Shown: positions 16,611-23,771 of the stretch, one piece after another
Layout: the number at the start of each line of letters is the position of its first letter
How positions within the stretch are numbered: the first letter of the stretch is position 1
Assembly (NCBI GenBank): GCA_910584645.1
Contig: CAJUAU010000023.1
Coordinates: forward strand, 1-46,455
Reading direction: 5' to 3'
From: an uncultured Eubacterium sp.
Lineage (GTDB): Bacteria; Bacillota; Clostridia; Lachnospirales; Lachnospiraceae
DNA length: 46,455 nucleotides
Notes under the pieces: model-generated
The model's database searches: none
Told to the model about the DNA's origin: nothing
The model's input: only the letters and a program-made list of their open reading frames with translations
Position numbers and translations under genes: made by a program

Positions 16611-18137
16611 ATGATGAATTCAGTTCTTTGTTATCTGGAGGAGACGGCAAAGCGGCTTCCGGATAAGGTTGCCTTTTTCGATCTGGAGCGTGAGATTACA
16701 TTTATGGACCTGCGGAAACAGGCGATTGCTCTGGCTTTTGCCATTCAGTCCAGGCTGTCTGGCAGGCGTAATCCAATTTTGACTTATCTGCCCAAATCAG
16801 TGGAAAATATTGTGGCATTTATGGGGATCCTGTATAGCGGCAATTTTTATACACCCACGGATATCCGTTTTCCGGAGGAAAAAGTCAAAAGCATTATTCA
16901 TACTCTGCAGCCGTCTGCGGTTCTCGTTGATACAAAAACAAAAGATAAATTAAGCAGGATGGAGGGGATAGGGGATATTGTCCTGATCAATATGGATGAG
17001 ATTCCAGACTGCCAGTGCGATGAGGAAGGGGAACGGCTTGTCAGTGAGATTCTGGATGTAGATCCTGTCTATACATTTTTTACATCAGGTTCCACAGGGA
17101 CGCCAAAGGGTGTTATCATCAACAATCACAATGTGATTGATTATACAGACTGGGCAGTAAGAACTTTTCATATTAATGAAGAGACAATAATGGGAAACCA
17201 GTCACCCTTTTATTTTGATATTTCTACCCAGGATATCTATGCCACGTTGAAATCAGGCGCCACCCTGGGGATCATACCACCGACATATTTTGCGTTTCCG
17301 GCTAAAGCTCTGCAGTTTATCAATGAACGCAAGATTAATTTCCTCTACTGGGTGCCTTCGGCTTTTGTCAACATTGCAAACTTTGATCTGCTAAAATCCA
17401 TTCCCCTGAATCATGTGGAACTGATGATGTTTGGCGGTGAGGTTATGCCGGTGAAACAGCTCAATTACTGGAGAAAGTATCTTCCAAAACTGAAGACCAT
17501 TGCCAATGTATATGGTCCTACCGAGGCGACGGTGAATTGTACATATTATATCGTGGACAGAGAGTTTACGGACTCTGAGGTGCTGCCTCTTGGAAAGGCA
17601 TGTGAGAATACCGGACTGCTGGTTCTGGATGACGAGGATCAGGTGATCGGTAAGGAGCGGGTCAATCAGCTTGGTGAACTGTGCGTCTATGGAAGCTCCT
17701 TGTCAGCTGGTTATTGGGATGATGAAGAGAAAACAAAGGAAAAGTATATTGACAATCCAATAAATAAGTTTTATCGGGAGAAGATCTATCTGACCGGAGA
17801 TCTGGTGTATTATAATGAGCGGGGAGAACTGGTATTTGCCGGCCGCAAGGACTTTCAGATCAAACACTCCGGTTACCGGATCGAGCTGGGAGAGATCGAG
17901 TCAGCTGCAATGGGAAAGGAAGAAGTATCTGTTGTCTGTGCATCCTACCATAAGGAAAAGAAACAGATCGTCCTGTTTTACCAGGGAGAGATCCCGGAAG
18001 AAGAATTGAAGGATTATCTGCTGACGATCATTCCGAAGTATATGGTGCCCACCATATATTATCCGTTGAAGCGTTTTCCCTATAACGACAATGGGAAGAT
18101 TGACAGGAAGAAGCTGGAGGAAAAATATTTAAAGTAA
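16611..18137 (+). CDS. NRPS/DltA-type amino-acid adenylation enzyme
   Basis: 508-aa stand-alone adenylation domain. Core motifs are present: A3 FTSGSTGTPKG (157-167), A4 with FDIS around Asp203, A5 NVYGPTEAT, A7 YLTGDL, A8 GRKDFQIKHSGYRIELGEIE and the A10 lysine Lys496 in NDNGKIDRK. The aspartate in FDIS is the residue that normally holds the substrate's alpha-amino group, so an amino acid is the expected substrate. The overall pattern resembles DltA, which loads D-alanine onto a carrier, but dltB, dltC and dltD are absent. It would load one of the cluster's carriers, with number 4 the nearest candidate. It is the last gene before a strong terminator. Confidence 0.82.
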   Translation: MMNSVLCYLEETAKRLPDKVAFFDLEREITFMDLRKQAIALAFAIQSRLSGRRNPILTYLPKSVENIVAFMGILYSGNFYTPTDIRFPEEKVKSIIHTLQPSAVLVDTKTKDKLSRMEGIGDIVLINMDEIPDCQCDEEGERLVSEILDVDPVYTFFTSGSTGTPKGVIINNHNVIDYTDWAVRTFHINEETIMGNQSPFYFDISTQDIYATLKSGATLGIIPPTYFAFPAKALQFINERKINFLYWVPSAFVNIANFDLLKSIPLNHVELMMFGGEVMPVKQLNYWRKYLPKLKTIANVYGPTEATVNCTYYIVDREFTDSEVLPLGKACENTGLLVLDDEDQVIGKERVNQLGELCVYGSSLSAGYWDDEEKTKEKYIDNPINKFYREKIYLTGDLVYYNERGELVFAGRKDFQIKHSGYRIELGEIESAAMGKEEVSVVCASYHKEKKQIVLFYQGEIPEEELKDYLLTIIPKYMVPTIYYPLKRFPYNDNGKIDRKKLEEKYLK

Positions 18138-18177
18138 GAGTATTAGCGGGAACGACTTTATCAGTAATCTCAAGGGA

Positions 18178-18222
18178 TAAAACTGCCACCGGCAAAGATA
18201 ATTCTGCAGTGGCGGTTTTTTT
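18178..18222 (+). terminator. Rho-independent terminator closing the biosynthetic cluster
   Basis: ACTGCCAC (18182-18189) pairs with GTGGCGGT (18209-18216) with one G-T wobble, flanked by A and T tracts and followed by T-rich sequence to 18222. It lies 40 bases after the last cluster gene and marks the right end of the operon. Confidence 0.8.
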
Positions 18223-18307
18223 GCGTGTTGACCGAAGGTTCTGCCTGCGGGGCATTCAGGGGGCTGGTCCCAGACCGCAATATTTTTTCCAGTAACAGCA
18301 CAAAATG

Positions 18308-18336
18308 TTGACTTCTTTCGATCATGTGAGTACAAT
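18308..18336 (+). promoter_or_regulatory. Sigma-A promoter of the histidine kinase gene
   Basis: TTGACT (18308-18313), a 17-base spacer and TACAAT (18331-18336). Transcription would start near 18343. The rest of the 18223-18307 gap holds no gene that I can see. Confidence 0.65.
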
Positions 18337-18378
18337 GGTATACATAGAAGAATATATAATAAAAGGATGATTCATGAG

Positions 18379-20955
18379 ATGAAAAAGAGAAAGAAAAGAA
18401 ATCGAACAAGAAGAGGCATTCATTTAATTATCCCCATTATATTGTTTTTTTCTATTATGGGTGTGGCAGTGTATTTGGCGGCGGATAAAATTTCGACAAA
18501 GATGTCAGCCTCTGCGGTAGAAAACCTAAGTGAAAATCTGGACCTGATACGGGGGACGATAGAGGTGATGCTCAAAAGGGAGGCAGAGTTTCAAAAGCTG
18601 CTGGCTCAGGAGATCGCCACTATGGAGGATCCCGAAGAGTTTATCCGGTCTTATAATAGAAATGATACCATGGTCAAGATATCCATGGTATCATCTGGAC
18701 ATTCTGAGGGGATTTCCAATTCCGGGAGCTCATTTTCGCCTAAGGAATTAGATTTTTCATCAGGGAAGACAGTCCAGGGACTGGCGATGTCCCAGTCCTA
18801 TTTAAATGGTATGGGAACCTGGGCATATACAATGAGATGTCCGATCAAAAAGAAAGACAAGGAGATTGCAACCCTTTACATAGAGTATGTCTATGATTCT
18901 TTTGAGGATGCGCTGCCAAATAAATTTTATAATAACAGTGCCATTCTTTATATTATGGATGTAAAGAGCCAGAGGCTGGTGTTAAAGCCGAAAGGAATGG
19001 GAGAACGGGCGGCAGGGCACATAAATTTGTTAGATTTTTACCGTGCCAATAAAATAAATGAAGAGAAAATTAAAACAAAGGTTTCAGACCATATTAAAGC
19101 GGGAAAAAATATTATGTTCTACCATGATATACAGGAGAAAGAATCCTTGATTTATATGTGGTCGGTCAACGGCGGAGTTACATATCTGATAGGGTATGTG
19201 CCGGTAGAGGCGATTCAGCGGGAAGGAACGGCGGTAAACCACAATATTTATTTTGTGGTGATGGTCATGCTGCTGACCTTTTTTATCTGCTGTGGGTTGT
19301 TCTTTTTCAGCCAGAGACAGCAGAATAAGAGCAGAAAAGAGCGGGAGAGAGAACGGGAGATCCATAATAAACAGCTGGCAGAGGCATTGCAGGTGGCGCA
19401 GATTGCGAATCAATCAAAAACCACTTTTCTTTCCAATATGTCACATGATATCCGGACGCCGATGAATGCGATCCTGGGATTTACCTCTCTGCTGGCAAAG
19501 GAAGCGGATAATGCTGCAAAGGTAAAGGAATATACGAAAAAGATCACCGCGTCCGGGCAGCATTTGCTCAGCCTGATCAATGATGTTTTAGATGTATCCA
19601 AGATTGAGAGCGGCAAAGTCGTGTTGACCATTGGGGAGTTTACCTTGAGCAGCATGATATCATCGGTGGACGCCATTATCCGCCCGGCTGCTGAAGACAG
19701 GGGACAGACCTTTGAAGTTACGGTAACCGGTGTGAAGCATGAGTATCTCATAGGAGATGAGACAAGGATCAACCAGATATTGATCAACCTTCTGTCCAAT
19801 GCAGTGAAGTATACCCAGGAAGGCGGGAAGATCTGGCTGCGCATCATTGGGCTGGAGCAGCGTTCCAGCCAGTATGAGCATATACGGATCGAGGTTGAGG
19901 ATAATGGCTATGGTATGACGCCGGAATATCTCGAGGTTATATTTGACGCATTTACCAGAGCCGAGAACAGCACTACCAACAAGGTGCAGGGAACAGGGCT
20001 GGGTATGGCGATCACAAAAAATATTGTTAAACTTATGGGAGGAACGATTGAGGTCGCCAGCGAGGTAGATAAGGGAAGCTGCTTTACGGTGGATCTGGAG
20101 CTTCGTATTCCTGAAGAGGTAATAGATGAACAGTTCTGGAAGGAGCATGGCATTTCCAGAATGCTTGTTGTGGACGACGAAGAAGATATTCTCGACAATG
20201 TGCAAATGCTTATGGAGGATACGACCGTTTCTGTGGATGTATCCCGCAGTGGTGAGGAGGGGATCCAGAAGGTGTGGGAAGCCTGTGAGCAGAAGAATCC
20301 TTATCATATGATCCTGCTGGACTGGAATATGCCTAAAATGAATGGTATTGAGGCTGCCAGACAGATCCGGGAAAAATTGTCTCAACACGTTTCCATTCTT
20401 CTTTTGACATCCTATGACTGGGATGAATTAGAGGAAGAGGCAGAACAGGCTGGCATTGATGGGTTTCTTTCCAAACCATTTTTTGTGTCTGCGCTAAAAG
20501 AGAAAGTGAGGGAGCTTCATTTAGGAATTTCCAGCGAGGACAAGAAAGAAGATGAGGCGCAGGACTACAGTCTGGAAGGGCGGAACTTCCTGGTGGCAGA
20601 GGACAATGAGATCAATTCGGAAATTTTGTCAGAAGTATTAAGCGGAGAAGGTGCTGCCTGTGAGATCACAGAGAACGGTGAGCTGGCGCTGGAGCGGTTC
20701 TCCCGTGCAGAAAGGGATGAATTTGATGCTATCCTGATGGATGTACAGATGCCGGTAATGAACGGATATGAGGCAACCAGGGCAATCCGGGCACTGGAGC
20801 GGGAGGATGCAAAAACAATACCTATCATTGCAATGACGGCAAACGCCTTTGCAGAAGATGTAAAAGACGCTTTGGCTGCGGGGATGAATGCGCATATCGC
20901 CAAGCCGATTGACATGGAATCAATCAAGAAAACACTGGCGAAGTATCTAGTATGA
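18379..20955 (+). CDS. Hybrid sensor histidine kinase with two receiver domains
   Basis: Membrane sensor kinase, 858 aa. One membrane helix lies near residues 14-38 and a second near 289-312, enclosing an extracellular sensing region of about 250 residues. A dimerisation domain follows with His356 (SNMSHDIRTPMNAI), then an ATPase domain with NQILINLLSNAVKYT, EDNGYGM and GTGLGMAI. Two receivers come next, with phosphoacceptors Asp648 (LLDWNMP) and Asp788 (LMDVQMP); both keep the acidic pair and the conserved Lys. No HPt or DNA-binding domain is attached, so the output partner is elsewhere. I prefer ATG 18379, because the AAAAGG at 18361-18366 directly abuts the in-frame ATG at 18367. A solute-binding lipoprotein starts 13 bases downstream and may feed it a ligand. 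Confidence 0.88.
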   Translation: MKKRKKRNRTRRGIHLIIPIILFFSIMGVAVYLAADKISTKMSASAVENLSENLDLIRGTIEVMLKREAEFQKLLAQEIATMEDPEEFIRSYNRNDTMVKISMVSSGHSEGISNSGSSFSPKELDFSSGKTVQGLAMSQSYLNGMGTWAYTMRCPIKKKDKEIATLYIEYVYDSFEDALPNKFYNNSAILYIMDVKSQRLVLKPKGMGERAAGHINLLDFYRANKINEEKIKTKVSDHIKAGKNIMFYHDIQEKESLIYMWSVNGGVTYLIGYVPVEAIQREGTAVNHNIYFVVMVMLLTFFICCGLFFFSQRQQNKSRKEREREREIHNKQLAEALQVAQIANQSKTTFLSNMSHDIRTPMNAILGFTSLLAKEADNAAKVKEYTKKITASGQHLLSLINDVLDVSKIESGKVVLTIGEFTLSSMISSVDAIIRPAAEDRGQTFEVTVTGVKHEYLIGDETRINQILINLLSNAVKYTQEGGKIWLRIIGLEQRSSQYEHIRIEVEDNGYGMTPEYLEVIFDAFTRAENSTTNKVQGTGLGMAITKNIVKLMGGTIEVASEVDKGSCFTVDLELRIPEEVIDEQFWKEHGISRMLVVDDEEDILDNVQMLMEDTTVSVDVSRSGEEGIQKVWEACEQKNPYHMILLDWNMPKMNGIEAARQIREKLSQHVSILLLTSYDWDELEEEAEQAGIDGFLSKPFFVSALKEKVRELHLGISSEDKKEDEAQDYSLEGRNFLVAEDNEINSEILSEVLSGEGAACEITENGELALERFSRAERDEFDAILMDVQMPVMNGYEATRAIRALEREDAKTIPIIAMTANAFAEDVKDALAAGMNAHIAKPIDMESIKKTLAKYLV

Positions 20956-20968
20956 AAGGAAGAGTGGG

Positions 20969-22285
20969 ATGATAATTTTTTTAAAGAAGAAGTTTAAAAG
21001 ATTAACTGCTATATCCCTTGTGGGAGTTATGGTATTTACGATGGCTGCCTGTACAAAGAATGGGGATTCCGATGAAAATCTGGTAAGCGGCAGGGAGAAT
21101 GGTATTAAGACGGTAAATCTCTTTGGCCCTATGGAAAAAACGGATCCGGATGCGGACAATATTGCGAGAACGGCATTTGATATCACCGTCTGCGAGGCGG
21201 AAAAGAAACTTGGCCTTACGGTGGAATATAGAACCTATACTGCTGAGAATTATAAGGAGAAGACCTATGATGATGTTACCCTGGACCGGGCACGCAATAA
21301 TATGGATGATCTGTACCTGTTAAATCCTGACACGATCCAGGTGTTGGGAAATGAGGGGAGACTGGCAGATTTATCGGTGCTGGACAGTGCCAAAAATCTG
21401 AGAGATGTGGTGAAGATTGCCAACACTGTAAATGGGAAACTGGTGGCGATCCCTCAGGAGGTGGTAGTCCATGGTCTGTTTGTCAACAAAGATATGTTTG
21501 ACAAATATGGTCTGGAACTGCCTGATACACCAGAGGAACTGCTGGAGTGCTGCCGGGTATTTAAGGAGAAAGGGATTGAGACACCCATTGGGGCGAACCG
21601 CTGGTGGCTGGAATGTTTTGTTCTGGCACAGGCTTATGCAGACCTGTATAATGGAGAACATACGAGTGAGGAGATTGAAGCGATCAACAGCGGTAAAAAG
21701 AAACTAAGTGATTATATGCGCCCTGGTTTCGAGTATCTGAAAAAACTGATGGAGGCGGGATATATTGATGCAGACAAAGCCTATACCTACGAAGCCATTG
21801 ACGGTGAGGGACCAGATTTCAGAGCCCAGAAGACGCCGATTGTCATGGCATACTGGGGAGCTGCCAATGCAGAGACTGCTTATGGGAAAGTGGACTTTAA
21901 TCTGCAGGTGATCGGGTTTCCCAGCCAGCGCGGTCAGATGCCGGTGATCTCTATGACAGGATATGGTGTCCTTACAGAAGCCCAGAATCTGAAAGCTACG
22001 AAAGAGGTTCTGAATATTATCCTTTCTGATGAGCAGCTCAAGACATATTCAGAGACCAATAAAGTGATATCTCCTTCCAAGAATGTGGAAGTAGATTGCG
22101 TCGATGCATTAAAGCCCCTTAAGGATAAGGTGGATGAGGGCATTTATGTACTTGGCTCCAATGCCAGTATGAAGGTGGAACAGTGGGGAAATATATGTAA
22201 TATCGTGAGGGATCTGTTAAAGGGTTCTTCCGTGGAGGAATGTATGGAAAAGTTTGATAAGCTTCAGGAGGATTCGCTGGGATGA
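20969..22285 (+). CDS. Extracellular solute-binding lipoprotein
   Basis: 438-aa substrate-binding protein of the type associated with ABC sugar importers. A short basic N-terminus and hydrophobic stretch end in the lipobox MAAC, with the lipid-bearing Cys28. The mature part has the usual two-lobe pattern, including LLNPDTIQVLGNEGRLADLS, VVVHGLFVNKDMFDKYGLELP and TPIVMAYWGAANAE. No permease or ATPase genes lie nearby. It follows the hybrid kinase after 13 bases and is surely cotranscribed, so it may act as an accessory ligand receptor for the kinase rather than a transporter part. An importer encoded elsewhere is the alternative. Confidence 0.82.
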   Translation: MIIFLKKKFKRLTAISLVGVMVFTMAACTKNGDSDENLVSGRENGIKTVNLFGPMEKTDPDADNIARTAFDITVCEAEKKLGLTVEYRTYTAENYKEKTYDDVTLDRARNNMDDLYLLNPDTIQVLGNEGRLADLSVLDSAKNLRDVVKIANTVNGKLVAIPQEVVVHGLFVNKDMFDKYGLELPDTPEELLECCRVFKEKGIETPIGANRWWLECFVLAQAYADLYNGEHTSEEIEAINSGKKKLSDYMRPGFEYLKKLMEAGYIDADKAYTYEAIDGEGPDFRAQKTPIVMAYWGAANAETAYGKVDFNLQVIGFPSQRGQMPVISMTGYGVLTEAQNLKATKEVLNIILSDEQLKTYSETNKVISPSKNVEVDCVDALKPLKDKVDEGIYVLGSNASMKVEQWGNICNIVRDLLKGSSVEECMEKFDKLQEDSLG

Positions 22286-22344
22286 CCGGAACTATATTTT
22301 CTGTTCTGGCCTATTCGTAAGATATTTGTAAGGATTTTATAGAC

Positions 22345-22350
22345 TATAAT
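22345..22350 (+). promoter_or_regulatory. Candidate -10 box for the lipoprotein gene
   Basis: A perfect TATAAT at 22345-22350 lies 96 bases before the lipoprotein start. No convincing -35 is visible at the standard distance, which would fit an activator-dependent promoter. Confidence 0.4.
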
Positions 22351-22360
22351 TAAAGATTTC

Positions 22361-22379
22361 TTAGATAAGCTATATCTAA
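22361..22379. promoter_or_regulatory. Inverted repeat TTAGATA-N5-TATCTAA
   Basis: Seven-base arms at 22361-22367 and 22373-22379 are perfectly complementary. The repeat lies just downstream of the candidate -10 box, a position suited to a repressor operator or a 5'-UTR hairpin. Confidence 0.4.
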
Positions 22380-22386
22380 AGCAGGT

Positions 22387-22410
22387 TCCATGGCGCCATG
22401 GCGCCATGGA
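22387..22410. promoter_or_regulatory. Perfect 24-bp palindrome
   Basis: The segment is its own reverse complement over 24 bases and is built from overlapping CCATGG and GGCGCC palindromes. It is GC-rich inside an AT-rich spacer. It lies in the predicted leader of the lipoprotein gene, 22 bases before its ribosome site, so it could be an operator or a strong RNA hairpin. Confidence 0.6.
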
Positions 22411-22446
22411 GCTATGCAGATCAAAGCAGATAAGGAGGTATGGCTT

Positions 22447-23637
22447 ATGAAGAAAAGAATTATTTTATTCTGTATCATTTGTCTGGGCGTATTTTTGTGT
22501 GGTTGTGAAGGAGAGCTGAAAACTGTCAAAAAAGAGGAAAGCCCTCCGGCAGAAAGTTCTGATGCCGGTCAATTCGGTGTTAAATACTGTGCTGTTTCAG
22601 AACTAAAGAAGACAAAGATGTCTGATATAACGTATAAGGCGGATAATCTGAGACTTCCTGATATGGTTGATTTTTCTTGCATTGGCGAGGTGGCAGTTCT
22701 CGACATGGAGACAGAGCAGATCGATGTAAACAAGAAAAAGAAAGTTTACGAAAAATTGTTTGGGCTGGATGGTAAAGACATCTGGAAAAAAGAAGATGAT
22801 CTTTTGGTTTATGACGACAAGAAGGAAAAAAAGTACTGTCTTATAGGAGAAACGGGATTTTTATCTTATTCCAATACTGGAAAAAAGGAGTATACGATGA
22901 AAAAACGTTATGACTTGAGAAAGGAGGATATTTCTGAGGTAAGAGTAGGGCTGAAAAACGGCACCCAGCCGTTAACACTTATATGTACCCGTGCCAGAAA
23001 ATGGCTTGAGGATAATATGGAAATAAAGGGATTTTATCATAAAATAGCGGGTGCCTATATCATGGGGCAGGGGGGAGAGGATTCGTCAGATTCTCCGGAA
23101 ATGATTGAATTAAATGTTGAATATGAATATAAGGGGATACCTGTCTGCAACTTAAGTACTCCTCTTTCTAATCTTAGGGGAGTGTCAAATACAGAAGATG
23201 GTGGTCATGATGATGACCAGCCAATGATAGAGACAGAGCCGTCAGTATTCCCCTTTGGAGTTCAGCTTCAATACGCTGACTCAGATGAGCTGGCATTTTG
23301 TTCAAACCTGAATGGGTGTCTGAAGCTGAAAGACGCAGAGCGGGTGGATCAGGTCGTGGATCTTGAAAGCGCTATCAGGGTCGTACATAAAAATCTGTCT
23401 GGATTGACATATCGTTTTAATGATATTGTACCCTTATATATTCTGGACCCCAGCGAAATTCAAAGTGGACAGAGCGGTTTTAAGCCGGGAATCAGAGTGG
23501 AAGGAACCCCGGTTTATGCTTTTATTTTAAACAGAAAGACGGGCAGCAGTATGAAAGAACCGAACTGCGGTGAGTTTTATTGTCTTGTGGATATGATAAG
23601 CGGCAATTTTCGGACAAATTTTGATGGGTCTTTCTAA
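22447..23637 (+). CDS. Lipoprotein of unknown function
   Basis: 396-aa secreted lipoprotein. The N-terminus MKKRIILFCIICLG is a signal peptide and FLCGC carries the lipidation Cys20. The mature part is rich in Lys/Asp/Glu with scattered cysteines. It has no motif I recognise and no visible repeats or membrane segments after the signal. Start choice: AAGGAGG at 22432-22438 gives 8-base spacing to ATG 22447; the frame remains open upstream to an ATG at 22390, but that start lies inside the palindrome and has no ribosome site. It stands alone between its palindrome-rich control region and a strong terminator. Its function is unknown. Confidence 0.72.
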   Translation: MKKRIILFCIICLGVFLCGCEGELKTVKKEESPPAESSDAGQFGVKYCAVSELKKTKMSDITYKADNLRLPDMVDFSCIGEVAVLDMETEQIDVNKKKKVYEKLFGLDGKDIWKKEDDLLVYDDKKEKKYCLIGETGFLSYSNTGKKEYTMKKRYDLRKEDISEVRVGLKNGTQPLTLICTRARKWLEDNMEIKGFYHKIAGAYIMGQGGEDSSDSPEMIELNVEYEYKGIPVCNLSTPLSNLRGVSNTEDGGHDDDQPMIETEPSVFPFGVQLQYADSDELAFCSNLNGCLKLKDAERVDQVVDLESAIRVVHKNLSGLTYRFNDIVPLYILDPSEIQSGQSGFKPGIRVEGTPVYAFILNRKTGSSMKEPNCGEFYCLVDMISGNFRTNFDGSF

Positions 23638-23698
23638 AAACGATGAAAAACACACTTTGCGGGCAAGCTTGCAGGTATCTTCACTTTACCTTCGCGCA

Positions 23699-23753
23699 AA
23701 TAAAAGGGATATCCCTTAAGTCATGTAATGGCTTTTGGGATATCCCTTTTATT
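23699..23753. terminator. Bidirectional terminator between convergent genes
   Basis: A perfect 17-bp inverted repeat: arms 23699-23715 (AATAAAAGGGATATCCC) and 23737-23753. A-rich and T-rich ends on both sides allow it to stop transcription from the lipoprotein gene (+) and the GH43 gene (-). Confidence 0.85.
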
Positions 23754-23771
23754 GTTTCGTGAGAATGAAGA

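Noticed and set aside
16611..18137. dltA of the teichoic acid D-alanylation operon
   Set aside because: The pattern is DltA-like, but no dltB or dltD is present and the neighbours are ketosynthases and carriers.
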